Part shown: piece after piece, positions 31,289 to 40,528 of the stretch
Layout: every line of letters starts with the position of its first letter
How positions within the stretch are numbered: the stretch's first letter is position 1
Assembly (NCBI GenBank): GCA_934281605.1
Contig: CAKQXD010000005.1
Location: 62,001 to 126,000, forward strand
Direction: 5' to 3'
Source: an uncultured Clostridia bacterium
GTDB taxonomy: Bacteria > Bacillota > Clostridia > Peptostreptococcales > Anaerovoracaceae
DNA: 64,000 nucleotides
Notes under the pieces: generated by a model
Seen by the model: only the letters and a program-made list of their open reading frames with translations
The model's database searches: none
Told to the model about the DNA's origin: nothing
Program-made: the position numbers and the translations under genes

Positions 31289-31397
31289 CCGCTTTTCACT
31301 TCACTTTTCAACATTGTGCCAGAGCAAGTTTAATCCCAGTCGGATGGCTAGTCAAAGCTGTCATACAAAAACAACAAATCCTAGTTTCCGAGCAAAA

Positions 31398-31541
31398 TAA
31401 GGATGAAGTTTTGGGAATACCTGTCAGTTTTTCATCCCAAATGGCTCGTATACAGCAATAAGGATGAAGTGGATTCTCCAACAGCCTGACAGAAAGCAGT
31501 TTCATCCATAATCAGACAGAACACCCCGTGAAGGATGAACG
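31398..31541 (-). repeat. 145-bp five-box dispersed repeat, copy D
   Basis: On the minus strand boxes GTTCATCCTTC, GGATGAAAC, CTTCATCCTTA, GGATGAAAAA and CTTCATCCTTA start at offsets 0, 33, 72, 104 and 133. It lies between the toxin locus and the DUF368 gene. Confidence 0.8.
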
Positions 31542-31545
31542 GAAG

Positions 31546-31619
31546 CCAGATGCCAGGCGCAAGGCGTGAAGAACAAAGGGTAGAGCCAGTTGCCAAGCGC
31601 AAGGCGCGAGGAACAAAGC
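31546..31619 (+). repeat. Two 34-bp tandem repeats, period 40
   Basis: Copies 31546-31579 and 31586-31619 share GCCAG, TGCCA, GCGCAAGGCG and GAACAAAG with five differences. They are followed by three GCAAAC units (31636-31657). Intergenic, no reading frame; two copies are too few for a CRISPR. Confidence 0.75.
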
Positions 31620-31693
31620 ACCGGGAACCATCTGCAAACAGCAAACAGCAAACCGGCAATGCCCTCTTAAGCTGCCTGTAACCCCGCCCACCG

Positions 31694-31721
31694 AAAAAGG
31701 CCCGGGGATCCCGAGCCTTTT
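31694..31721 (-). terminator. Terminator of the DUF368 gene
   Basis: Minus strand AAAAGGCTCGGG / CCCCGGGCCTTTTT with a two-base loop and T tract. Confidence 0.85.
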
Positions 31722-31741
31722 CTCTTCTATCTCTATTCTCT

Positions 31742-32629
31742 TTATGCTTCTGTTTTAGAATCGTTTCGTTTCTGCATCCAGTGCTTCAGGAAATTGATGG
31801 CTGCGACTGCTGCACATCCGGCGATGAACCATACGATGTGGAAGCTGTGGAAGGTCATCATCGGCTCTGGTTCCGACAGGGTGGTCGGTCCCATGACGAT
31901 GGCATACAGGGATGCGATCATCATGCCCAGGATCGTGTACATGGCTGCACTGCGATGACTGTCCAGCATCTTCTTGATCCCGCCCAGAGATAAAAAGACG
32001 CCGACTATGATGCCGATCATCAGGAACAGCAGGATCCACGCGTGGTGGAAGTCTCCGTGCATCAGCTCCTTGACCGTAGAGAGCGCCGGCACATACAGAC
32101 CGAAGCTCATCAGCAGCGTCGATCCGGAAATCCCCGGCAGTACCATGGCGGAGATGGCCAGCATCCCGGCGATCACTACATAAATAGCGGTGAACGGGGA
32201 AAGTCCCAGATTTTCCACCATGGACGAAAAATTGAGTCTGGTGAGCAGGATCAGTATCGCGGCCCCCAGAAATGCAAACGGGATGCATTTATACTGCCCG
32301 CGGATTGCCTCCCTTTCTTCCGAGTAAACCAGCGGCAGGGACGCTACCACAAAGCCAAGAAACAGGGAGCTGACCTGATAGATCCCCGTCGTAAAGAAAT
32401 CCGCCAGCAGGGATACCGCCAGTAAAAATCCGACGATCCAGCCGCCGCCCAGCTTGATGAGAAAACGCAGCGCCTGTTTCTTTGCAGCCCAGTTCCCGTG
32501 CAGGATCGCGTGGAGCGACGAAATAAACTGGTCGTAAAAGCCCAGAATAAATGCGATCGTTCCGCCGGATACGCCCGGTACACTGTCGGCAAGCGCCATA
32601 CAAAAACCGCCTAAAATAACATATACCAT
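31742..32629 (-). CDS. DUF368 family membrane protein (polyprenyl-phosphate translocase, PopT-like)
   Basis: Integral membrane protein of 295 residues with about nine helices. Family hallmarks are ADSVPGVSGGTIAFILGFYD near residues 10-29 and the repeat-like VLPGISGSTLLMSFGLY near 165-180. DUF368 proteins have been shown to bring undecaprenyl phosphate back across the membrane (PopT group). I start at ATG 32629, preceded by AAAGGAAGATTTCCAT; the longer frame to 32659 has no site. Neighbours are a flippase and peptidoglycan or envelope genes, which fits a lipid-carrier role. Confidence 0.9.
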   Translation of the reverse strand: MVYVILGGFCMALADSVPGVSGGTIAFILGFYDQFISSLHAILHGNWAAKKQALRFLIKLGGGWIVGFLLAVSLLADFFTTGIYQVSSLFLGFVVASLPLVYSEEREAIRGQYKCIPFAFLGAAILILLTRLNFSSMVENLGLSPFTAIYVVIAGMLAISAMVLPGISGSTLLMSFGLYVPALSTVKELMHGDFHHAWILLFLMIGIIVGVFLSLGGIKKMLDSHRSAAMYTILGMMIASLYAIVMGPTTLSEPEPMMTFHSFHIVWFIAGCAAVAAINFLKHWMQKRNDSKTEA

Positions 32630-32678
32630 ATGGAAATCTTCCTTTCTGCAACCACACAATGATGCAATCAGCCCCGCA

Positions 32679-34097
32679 TTATCTTCTTCTCAGTCCGTTC
32701 CGTCCTTCTTTGAGCACCCGCTTCGCCGTAGCGATGACCACTTCCCGATACATGAGGAACAGCAGCAGCGGGATAAGGATCTGCACGATGAGCCAGCCCG
32801 GCGTCTGCAGTACCATGATGGCCGATTGAAGCAGAACCAGCACCGTTCCCAGCAGCAGCTTTTTCCCGTGCATCTGCAGCGGGATGATCTTTCTGGCGCT
32901 GACAACGCGCACCAGGAACATGACGATATAACTGCAAAGAGTCGCAATCGCAGCTCCCTGCACGCCCAGAGGCGACGGGATGAGCACAAGGTTCAATCCT
33001 ATATTGACAAGAGCGCCAAACAGGGACGTCCAGAAATACAGTCCGCTTTTCTTATCCACCAGATAAATACTTCCCATGAACGTGGAGAACGCCGAGAATG
33101 CCGACGCCACGCACAGAATCGGAACATACTGCCATACGGAGAAATATTCCTTCGCCGCCAGGATCATGATCTCCGGTTTTGCAAAGGAGATCAGCACGCT
33201 TCCTGCCAGCAGCAGAGCCGCCTGAAACAGCTCCCAGATACGGGAAAAGAAGTCATCCCGCTCTTTCGTATCTCCCTGCGATTCCGTTACGGCAGAGAAC
33301 TGCCACGCCTCCAGGAAAATCCCCGCCAGCAGCGTCATGATGGTCGGGATCTTGCAGGCGATGGTATACATACCGTTGGCTTCGCTGTCGATAAATCCAC
33401 GGATCATGTACCGGTCGGATACGCTGGTGATCCACCAGAAGATGGTCGTCGGGATCATCGGGATGCTGTACTTCAGCATACTGCGCAGGATCCCCATGTC
33501 CGGTCTCCAGGTCACGTATTTCCACAGCTTTTCCTTGAACACCAGGAAGATCGTACAGAGCAGATCCGCCGCAGCGACTGCCACAACATATCCCACGATA
33601 CCCAGGTGCATACCTGCCAGGAACAGAATGTTAAGGGCGATGAGGAACGCCGTATTTAAAATTCCCTGGAACGCATACATCTGCATCCGGCCCTGTCCTC
33701 TGATAAACTGTGCACAGAGGGAATGGATGCAGGAGCAGAGTGCATACAGCATGATCAGCACCAGTTCCATATTCAGATGCCCCATCGGATACAGCACCAG
33801 GGAAATCAGCAGCAGGAAACAGCCTCCCGCAGAAATAACAAGAATCCCTGAGCTGAAAACATTTCTGCGCAGGGCTGGGTTGTCCATGGCAAAACGGAAC
33901 ACGCCGTCGGTGATCCCGAAAGAAACAATCGGGATCACCAGGTTCGCCGTCTGGGTTATGAGATCTGCCGTCCCATAATCTGCAGGCGAAAGATACGCCG
34001 TGTAAAATCGCACCATGAAAAACAGAAGAAATTTTGAAGCGAATGTACCGATACTGATGAGAGCGGTATTCGCTGCAAGCGTTTTATACTTGTCCAT
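32679..34097 (-). CDS. Oligosaccharide flippase family protein (Wzx/MATE-like)
   Basis: Polytopic protein of 472 residues with 12 to 14 helices, of the polysaccharide biosynthesis/MOP exporter type: N-terminal NTALISIGTFASKFLLFFMVRFY, then YLSPADYGTADLI and a repeated two-domain helix pattern. It would flip undecaprenyl-linked saccharides. No glycosyltransferases are beside it, so it may serve a pathway encoded elsewhere. It ends 49 bases before the DUF368 gene, likely in the same transcript, linking a lipid-linked sugar exporter with a lipid-carrier recycler. Confidence 0.85.
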   Translation of the reverse strand: MDKYKTLAANTALISIGTFASKFLLFFMVRFYTAYLSPADYGTADLITQTANLVIPIVSFGITDGVFRFAMDNPALRRNVFSSGILVISAGGCFLLLISLVLYPMGHLNMELVLIMLYALCSCIHSLCAQFIRGQGRMQMYAFQGILNTAFLIALNILFLAGMHLGIVGYVVAVAAADLLCTIFLVFKEKLWKYVTWRPDMGILRSMLKYSIPMIPTTIFWWITSVSDRYMIRGFIDSEANGMYTIACKIPTIMTLLAGIFLEAWQFSAVTESQGDTKERDDFFSRIWELFQAALLLAGSVLISFAKPEIMILAAKEYFSVWQYVPILCVASAFSAFSTFMGSIYLVDKKSGLYFWTSLFGALVNIGLNLVLIPSPLGVQGAAIATLCSYIVMFLVRVVSARKIIPLQMHGKKLLLGTVLVLLQSAIMVLQTPGWLIVQILIPLLLFLMYREVVIATAKRVLKEGRNGLRRR

Positions 34098-34154
34098 TGA
34101 TCAATAGCCTCTTTCTTTTTTACGCTATTCTTCCTCTCTATATTATGCTGCAAA

Positions 34155-36617
34155 TCAGTTTATATCTGTTCTGCTCAGGATGGCAGCCGGCGTCTTGCGG
34201 ATGGTCCGGAAGACAGGCAGCAGCCCGAACACCAGATTGAATCCATAGATCAATACGAGACTGATGCCAAGCACCGTCGGATCGATCAGGAACATTTTAC
34301 TGAAATAAGAAATTTGCGATACCTTGTCCAGGATGTAGGCCATGAGCAGGAAGCCCGGCAGACTCGCCATGGTGGTGATCGCCAGGATCTCTCCAGCAAA
34401 CATCCGGTAAATATCATTTTTCTTCACACCGATCGCGCGATAAACGCCAACCTCTTTGACTCTCGAAAGGAAGGATGCCCGGATGATCAGGAAGATCTCA
34501 ATGAACGAAATGGCTAAAATCACGCCGGCCAGGATCAGTGTGGAGAAGATAGAAGCCCATTTTTCCTTCTTATATTCTTTCTCACTCTGTCCATAAGTAT
34601 CCTTCACGTTGATCTTTTCATCGTTGAGCTGCCGGAGAGCAGCCTTTTTATCCTTCGGGCATACGGTGATATTTGCTTTACCCCGTATCACATTATACTT
34701 CACTGTATTGCTGTTGACCAGCATAAAATCACTGTCGTTGGCATCTTTGTAATATCCGCTTACCTTCAGCTTCTTGCCGTTCACCTTCTGCGCGATGGTT
34801 TTGCCGATGGCCATGTCGTCTTTATTCTTTTCGTTGACCAGAACTTCATAGTCCCCCGTCGGCCAGTTTCCCTTGGCCAGGCTGACAGAAGAAGCCTTTA
34901 GATTGTAGTCCACGATGGCGCCGGATGCACCCTCTCCGGAGCCGCCAGCCGTTTCACCCGTATCTTGATTGCCCTCCTGGATCTCATCCGCCGACTGGGC
35001 ATTGGCGATCAGGTTGATAAAGATGCTCTGATCCGTGTAGATGCAGGGACTTCCCAGATCCGAAATGCCGACGATCTTCATGTCGGGCATCTCCGGCACG
35101 GTCACCTTCTGACCGAGGAAGGATTCTACTGTGCCGAACCCTGCCGCTTTACTTTCCTGATCGCGGATCACCGATTTCAGGACCATTCTGTCCACAACGA
35201 TCTCTCCTGTGTTTTTCGGCAGCTCGCCGTAAGCCAGATCGCTGACGCTCAGCTTCTTGTAATCCGACAGGGATCCGCTCAGAGAAGCGCTGGAGTTGCT
35301 GGTCTGCAGATATCCCTCGTACGGCATGCTCATGCTGATGTCAGAATCCCCCGGCATCACGTAATCGTAATCGGGATCTGCTTCATACTTCAAATAGGTA
35401 TCCACATCGATCTTCTTGCCGATGATGGTCAGATACGATTTATCTTCCTGCACAAATTCATCGTCTGTAATGTTCAGCACCCCAAAGATGTTGCTGATAG
35501 AATAAGTGATAAAAATCGCCGAAATCAGGAATCCCAGCAGCAGGATCTTTTTCAGGATATTGTAGTTGAACACGGTCTTGAAGCCCCGCTTGATCATAGT
35601 CCACGGATTGAGGATGGAATGATACTTCCGCACTCCGGAAACAGCCAGCCGCTGCGGGTCGAAGCTGTTCTCCATGGAATCCTCCCGGCTCAGCTTCCGG
35701 TAATGATCATCTACCAGTTCGATGCTGGAGTTCTCATCCACGATCTCCAGCCGGTCGTTCTCATTGTTGGTCCGAATATAGATGTTTCCGTTTCGGATGA
35801 CGATGTCCAGATCCAGCGTGCCGCCGTTCTCATTGTAAAAATCCAGGTTGTAAAGATCCGTCTTCAGCCGCTTGTGATCCGGAATATCCTTCAGGTAGAT
35901 CTTGTTCTCGATCCGGTAGTCCAGATTGTCCGCATGATCGTTGATCTCATCGGAGATCACTTTGCCGTCCAGGATCCGGATGATCCGGGAAGCATAGAAC
36001 TCCGCCAGCTGTTCTTCGTGGGTCACCAGGATCACCAGCTTGTCTTCCGAAATCGCCTTGATGATGTTCATGACTTCCAGCGTATTCTTGCTGTCCAGAT
36101 TTCCCGTCGGCTCGTCGGCGATGACGATGGCCGGGTTCTTGACGATGGCTCTGGCGATGCCGACTCTCTGGCGTTCCCCGCCGGAAAGCATATCGGCATA
36201 CCGGTTGCGGTAACGGTACATTCCTACCTTTTCCAGAACGTAATTTACTTTTTCTTCGATTTCTTTTTTATCTTTGACGCCGACCATTTTCAATGCGATG
36301 GCCACATTGTCGAAGACGGTCATGCTGTCCACCAGATTGTAGTTCTGGAAGATGTATCCCACGTTGAGGTTTCGGATCTGGTCCACCTTGCCGGCCCGTC
36401 TTCCCGTCAGCTTCTCACCGTTGATGTAGACGTTTCCGCTGCCCACCTTGTCCAGCCCGCCGATGACGTTGAGCAGGGTAGTTTTCCCGCAGCCGCTGGG
36501 TCCCAGCAAAGCTACCAGTCCCTTGCTCTCCATCTGCAGCGTGGTATCGTTGATGACGTGTATTTCATTCTTCTTCCGGCGGTTAAAAAATTTATTGACA
36601 TGCTCTAATCTTACCAT
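34155..36617 (-). CDS. ABC transporter, ATPase-FtsX permease fusion (MacB-like), 820 residues
   Basis: N-terminal ATPase (about 1-225) with Walker A GPSGCGKTT at 39-47, Q-loop QNYNLVDS, signature LSGGE at 144-148 and Walker B VIADEPTGNLD near 165-175. A linker with a beta-rich region (about 230-340) leads to a first helix near 350-370, a large external domain (about 375-690) and three C-terminal helices of the FtsX/MacB type (SIFSTLILAGVILAISFIEIFLI, LPGFLLMAYILD, VLGISLVLIYGFNLVFGLLPV). MacB-type proteins are mechanotransmitters that export or remove peptides and lipoproteins. It follows a second such fusion after two bases; the pair probably forms a heterodimer. Confidence 0.92.
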   Translation of the reverse strand: MVRLEHVNKFFNRRKKNEIHVINDTTLQMESKGLVALLGPSGCGKTTLLNVIGGLDKVGSGNVYINGEKLTGRRAGKVDQIRNLNVGYIFQNYNLVDSMTVFDNVAIALKMVGVKDKKEIEEKVNYVLEKVGMYRYRNRYADMLSGGERQRVGIARAIVKNPAIVIADEPTGNLDSKNTLEVMNIIKAISEDKLVILVTHEEQLAEFYASRIIRILDGKVISDEINDHADNLDYRIENKIYLKDIPDHKRLKTDLYNLDFYNENGGTLDLDIVIRNGNIYIRTNNENDRLEIVDENSSIELVDDHYRKLSREDSMENSFDPQRLAVSGVRKYHSILNPWTMIKRGFKTVFNYNILKKILLLGFLISAIFITYSISNIFGVLNITDDEFVQEDKSYLTIIGKKIDVDTYLKYEADPDYDYVMPGDSDISMSMPYEGYLQTSNSSASLSGSLSDYKKLSVSDLAYGELPKNTGEIVVDRMVLKSVIRDQESKAAGFGTVESFLGQKVTVPEMPDMKIVGISDLGSPCIYTDQSIFINLIANAQSADEIQEGNQDTGETAGGSGEGASGAIVDYNLKASSVSLAKGNWPTGDYEVLVNEKNKDDMAIGKTIAQKVNGKKLKVSGYYKDANDSDFMLVNSNTVKYNVIRGKANITVCPKDKKAALRQLNDEKINVKDTYGQSEKEYKKEKWASIFSTLILAGVILAISFIEIFLIIRASFLSRVKEVGVYRAIGVKKNDIYRMFAGEILAITTMASLPGFLLMAYILDKVSQISYFSKMFLIDPTVLGISLVLIYGFNLVFGLLPVFRTIRKTPAAILSRTDIN

Positions 36618-36619
36618 GA

Positions 36620-38860
36620 TTATTCCTCCTCCCGGAACGAACCCATCGCCGTCTTCTTAAACAGGCTTCTCGCAAATTTTCCAGAGATCAGATACCCCAT
36701 CAGTATCAGGATCGCATACAGGATCACGTAATCCGTCACCTTCAGGTATTCCACCAGCGTTCGGATGTATTCCACATGGATGATCCCTGTGTTGACCAGG
36801 ATCACCACGGCCAGAAAAATGGCGAAAGCGATGTTGATGACCGTGAACATTTCCACATCCAGGATCCTTCGGATATTCTTCCGCGCCAGTCCCAGCATAC
36901 GCAGAATGCTGAAATAGCTGACACGGGACCGCAGGATCAGCCGGATCACAAAGTACGCGATAAAGAACAGCGCAATGATGATGATCACCGCGATCGGCAC
37001 CTGAATGATGGATACGACACTGTCCACGTAGTTCACCATGGCGTCCTTCATGGCCAGCGTCTTAAATCCCATGGTCTGCAGCGCTTCCTTGGTGGCGTTC
37101 AGATCCTTCAGATCCTTGACATAGACCGTGGCCTGGTAGTTGCCTTTGCCGAACAGGCTGCGGTAGTCCGCCGGATTGATGTAAATGGAGCCGTTGTTGC
37201 TCTCGAAATCCTTAGAGCCTGTCAGTTTCTCAAAGGTCTTCTTCGTGTATACGTCCGCCACCTTCAGATTGATGGACTCCGTATAATATATATTTTTCAC
37301 GGCGACGGAAATGGTCTGATCCTTCGCCTTCCCCTTTTCATAAAAATTATTGATTTCTTCCGAAGCGACTGCCGTGCCCTGCGCCACCTTGCTGCTCGGC
37401 ACAACGCGGTACGTAGCGCTGCCCTCTGCAGCCTCCTGCGCCTTGCCGTTGATGGTAGTGGTCACCGTGCTGTTGATGCTGTAGGTGTTCTCCAGCATAT
37501 CCTCCAGCAGAGAATCCGACACGAAAAGATCTCCCCCGTACACATACGAGTTCTGATTATAGGTCTTATAGGCCAGTCCCACGATACGAACCGTCACTTC
37601 CTTGTTTTCGCTAACGTATACTTTAAAGTCCTTGTCCAGCAGCTCCTGGCGCATCTCATCGGTGAAATAGTAATCGTCCTTGTCACCCGTCAGGACCACC
37701 TCATTGTCGGTCTGCGGCAGACGCCCGTCCACCAGCTTGCCGGTAAACTCACTGACAGGATGCGGGAATGCTTCGTAAGAAATATCCCCTTCCTCGATGC
37801 TCACCAGGGAGTCCAGCAGCACGTCGCAGGACGCAACACTTTTGACGTTGTCCACCTGCCGGATCGCCTTCAGGTCATCCTCCGTAAACTGGGAGCCGTC
37901 GCGCTTTTTCAACACGACACGATCCGGGCTGAAATTATTGAAGTAGGAGTTGTACCCCAGGTTGGAGTTTTCCTCCTTATTATGCTGAAACGAGGTGTAT
38001 TCCGACGTCACCGCTACGACGACGAACAGGAATACCACCAGCAGAAGCAGGAATTTGGGAACGATGTTGAAGGTGTTCCGCAGACCCAGGCGTATCTTGC
38101 TGGGTACGCTGATCCTGCCGCTGGCACGACCTGCCGCTGCTGAAAAGGACAGAGCACTGCCCTCTCCTGCCGTCCGTACCGGCTGCGTCACTTTCTCATC
38201 CTCTACCACCTTGCCGTCGTACATCTTGATCTTCCGCGTGGCGTAGGCTTCAAACTGCTCAAAGTTGTGTGTCACCACGATGACCAGCTTGTCGCGGGAA
38301 ATGGCGCTGAGGAGTTCTACGATCCCGGCTGCCGAGGTGCTGTCCAGATTTCCCGTCGGCTCGTCGGCAACGATGATGTCCGTATCCTTGGCCAGCGCTC
38401 TGGCGATGGACACCCGCTGCTTCTGGCCGCCCGAAAGCTTGGAGACCTTAGTCTTTGCATAAGCGGACAATCCCACCCGCTGCAGGATCTCCGTCACGCG
38501 CTTCTTCGTATCCGCCTTGCTGTATCCGTTGATCCGCAGGATCAGTTCCACATTCTGGTACACCGTATAGCTGTTGACCAGATTGAAGTGCTGAAAAATA
38601 TTGCCGATGTATTTTTTTCGGTATTCTTCAAAATCCGACGCCAGATAATGGCTGGTCTCCTTGCCGTCGATGTACATTTCTCCTTCTTCGTAGGAATCCA
38701 GTCCGGAAATAACATTGAGCAGCGTCGATTTGCCGCTGCCGGATTCTCCGGTGATGACCACGAATTCTCCCTTGTCCAGAGTCAGGTTCACCTTCGAGAT
38801 CCCGCTGGCGATCATGCCTTTGCTGTAATAGAATTTTGAAACGTTTTTTAACTGTATCAC
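36620..38860 (-). CDS. ABC transporter, ATPase-FtsX permease fusion, 746 residues
   Basis: Second ATPase-permease fusion. ATPase motifs: GESGSGKST (about 38-46), LSGGQKQR and VADEPTGNLD. The first transmembrane helix is near 270-290 (KFLLLLVVFLFVVVAVT), an external domain follows (about 295-620) and the last three helices include VPIAVIIIIALFFIAYFVI and YVILYAILILMGYLISG. Start: the frame could begin at TTG 38875, but TTGAGGAGGTGCGCA is the ribosome site for GTG 38860. It is the first gene of the pair. No histidine kinase or lantibiotic immunity gene is adjacent, so a peptide substrate is only a guess. Confidence 0.92.
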   Translation of the reverse strand: MIQLKNVSKFYYSKGMIASGISKVNLTLDKGEFVVITGESGSGKSTLLNVISGLDSYEEGEMYIDGKETSHYLASDFEEYRKKYIGNIFQHFNLVNSYTVYQNVELILRINGYSKADTKKRVTEILQRVGLSAYAKTKVSKLSGGQKQRVSIARALAKDTDIIVADEPTGNLDSTSAAGIVELLSAISRDKLVIVVTHNFEQFEAYATRKIKMYDGKVVEDEKVTQPVRTAGEGSALSFSAAAGRASGRISVPSKIRLGLRNTFNIVPKFLLLLVVFLFVVVAVTSEYTSFQHNKEENSNLGYNSYFNNFSPDRVVLKKRDGSQFTEDDLKAIRQVDNVKSVASCDVLLDSLVSIEEGDISYEAFPHPVSEFTGKLVDGRLPQTDNEVVLTGDKDDYYFTDEMRQELLDKDFKVYVSENKEVTVRIVGLAYKTYNQNSYVYGGDLFVSDSLLEDMLENTYSINSTVTTTINGKAQEAAEGSATYRVVPSSKVAQGTAVASEEINNFYEKGKAKDQTISVAVKNIYYTESINLKVADVYTKKTFEKLTGSKDFESNNGSIYINPADYRSLFGKGNYQATVYVKDLKDLNATKEALQTMGFKTLAMKDAMVNYVDSVVSIIQVPIAVIIIIALFFIAYFVIRLILRSRVSYFSILRMLGLARKNIRRILDVEMFTVINIAFAIFLAVVILVNTGIIHVEYIRTLVEYLKVTDYVILYAILILMGYLISGKFARSLFKKTAMGSFREEE

Positions 38861-38881
38861 TGCGCACCTCCTCAAGGCTTG

Positions 38882-40384
38882 CTATAGCGTTATATGCTCC
38901 ATTTTTCTCCGTCCCGCGCGAATGTCTTCTGCGATTTCCCGCACCACTTCGTGCTCGGAAAAATGATGTTTTACGCCTTCGATTTCCACGTAAGTCTCGT
39001 GCCCCTTGCCCAGCAGGATGATCATATCTCCCGGCAGCGCATGGGTGATAGCATATGCGATGGCCTCTCTGCGGTCGATGATCTCGATATACTCGGCGTC
39101 GTGCTTCGCAAGACCTACCTTGATGTCGTTATTGATGTCTTCTACCTTTTCAAACCGCGGGTTGTCGCTGGTCAGGATACAGAGATCCGCCAGCTCTCCA
39201 GCCGCTTCACCGATGTCGTACCGGCGCACTTTGCTCCGGTTTCCGCCGCAGCCGAACACCGCCACGATCCTGCCCGGATCGTATTCTCTGAGGGTCTTCA
39301 GGACGCTTCTGGTGCTGACGTCGTTGTGGGCGTAATCGATGATCACATTGAACTTCTTCGAGATCGGAATCATTTCCACACGGCCCTTGACCTGCACGTC
39401 CTCCAAGCCTGCTAAAATCGCATCGTCCGGGAGCCCCAGCTCATGACATACCGCCATGGTCGCCAGAGCGTTGTACACGGAAAATCGTCCCGGGATATGG
39501 ATCTTCGCCTGACACTTCATCATGCCGCTTGCTGCAAAGTGCATGCCCAGCTTCCCGTCCTCGTTGAGGAACCGGATATCAGACGCCATGAGATCCGCCT
39601 CTTTCTCTGCGGAAAAGGTCTTGACCTGGCAGGTGCTTCCCTCCAGGATCTGCTCCACATACGGATCGTCGGCATTGACGATGCCGATATTACACTGCCG
39701 GAACAGTCTGCTCTTGCATTCCAGATAATCCGCGAAATCCGGATGCTCCGTCGGACCGATGTGGTCCTCCGACAGGTTGGTGAAAATGCCGTAGTCGAAC
39801 TGGATCCCCGCTGTTCTGTCGAATTTCAGTCCCTGAGAGGAAACCTCCATGACCATGAACTCGCATCCCGCTTCTACCATAGCCGCCATAGCCTTGTGGA
39901 TCTCATAGGATTCCGGCGTTGTATTCTTGGCCGGAATGGACTTGTCTCCGATGACCGTCGCGATGGTTCCAATAAGGCCTGCCTTGCGGCCCGCCTGCCG
40001 GAGCACATCCTGAATGATATAGGTCGTCGTCGTCTTTCCCTTGGTACCCGTCAGGCCGATGGTGGTCAGCTTCTTTGCAGGATAATCAAAGTACGCCGCC
40101 GACAGATACGCCAGCGCGTGACGCGCCGATTCCACCAGGAGTACCGTCACATCTTCCGGGACGTCTTTGCAGGCCTCCTCCCGTTCTGCCACGATCACCT
40201 TGGCTCCCTTCGCTACCGCATCGGGGATGTACTTGTGCCCGTCAGTAACAGCGCCCACCATGCAGACAAACATGGTTCCTTCCGTCACCTTTCGGGAATC
40301 GTAGATCACATCCGCTACTTCCGTATCCATGCTGCCCTGCAGCAGTCTGTATTCGATCTTCTCACATAAATCCGAAGTCTTCAT
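38882..40384 (-). CDS. murE: UDP-MurNAc-L-Ala-D-Glu:meso-diaminopimelate ligase
   Basis: Mur ligase of 500 residues that adds meso-diaminopimelate to the peptidoglycan precursor. ATP site GLTGTKGKTTTTYII (near 110), carbamylated Lys in YLECKSRLFRQ, and SDNPRFE near 402: the DNPR motif marks meso-DAP rather than lysine specificity, indicating an A1gamma cell wall. I start at ATG 40384 after AAGAGGAGAATT; the frame itself extends to 40417. A consensus promoter lies 27 bases upstream, inside that extension, with three TTAAA(A/G)GATTC-like repeats further upstream. Confidence 0.95.
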   Translation of the reverse strand: MKTSDLCEKIEYRLLQGSMDTEVADVIYDSRKVTEGTMFVCMVGAVTDGHKYIPDAVAKGAKVIVAEREEACKDVPEDVTVLLVESARHALAYLSAAYFDYPAKKLTTIGLTGTKGKTTTTYIIQDVLRQAGRKAGLIGTIATVIGDKSIPAKNTTPESYEIHKAMAAMVEAGCEFMVMEVSSQGLKFDRTAGIQFDYGIFTNLSEDHIGPTEHPDFADYLECKSRLFRQCNIGIVNADDPYVEQILEGSTCQVKTFSAEKEADLMASDIRFLNEDGKLGMHFAASGMMKCQAKIHIPGRFSVYNALATMAVCHELGLPDDAILAGLEDVQVKGRVEMIPISKKFNVIIDYAHNDVSTRSVLKTLREYDPGRIVAVFGCGGNRSKVRRYDIGEAAGELADLCILTSDNPRFEKVEDINNDIKVGLAKHDAEYIEIIDRREAIAYAITHALPGDMIILLGKGHETYVEIEGVKHHFSEHEVVREIAEDIRAGRRKMEHITL

Positions 40385-40411
40385 AATTCTCCTCTTCTTT
40401 AAGTTCCTGTT

Positions 40412-40440
40412 CATCATAGCCTACCGAAAAGCAAAAGGCA
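40412..40440 (-). promoter_or_regulatory. murE promoter
   Basis: Minus strand TTGCCT, 17 bases, TATGAT, directly before the ribosome site of murE. Confidence 0.65.
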
Positions 40441-40447
40441 ACGCACT

Positions 40448-40491
40448 TAAAAGAATCTTAAAGGATTCCTCCTGCCGTATTAAAAGATTCC
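40448..40491 (-). promoter_or_regulatory. Three helically phased direct repeats upstream of murE
   Basis: On the plus strand TTAAAAGAATC, TTAAAGGATTCC and TTAAAAGATTCC begin at 40448, 40458 and 40480, i.e. 10 and 22 bp apart, eight bases upstream of the murE -35. The spacing puts all three on one face of the helix, as for an activator of the response-regulator type. No such regulator is adjacent. Confidence 0.45.
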
Positions 40492-40528
40492 TGCTATGTC
40501 CCTCACCTTCCAGCTTTTTCACTGTATT

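Noticed and set aside
31546..31619. CRISPR array
   Set aside because: Two imperfect 34-bp repeats with six-base gaps and no cas genes; spacers of normal size are absent.
34965..36608. Long plus-strand frame opposite the 820-residue ABC fusion
   Set aside because: Antisense of the ATPase domain; no homology pattern and no start signal.
36776..38143. Long plus-strand frame opposite the 746-residue ABC fusion
   Set aside because: Same reason: mirror of a GC-rich coding region.
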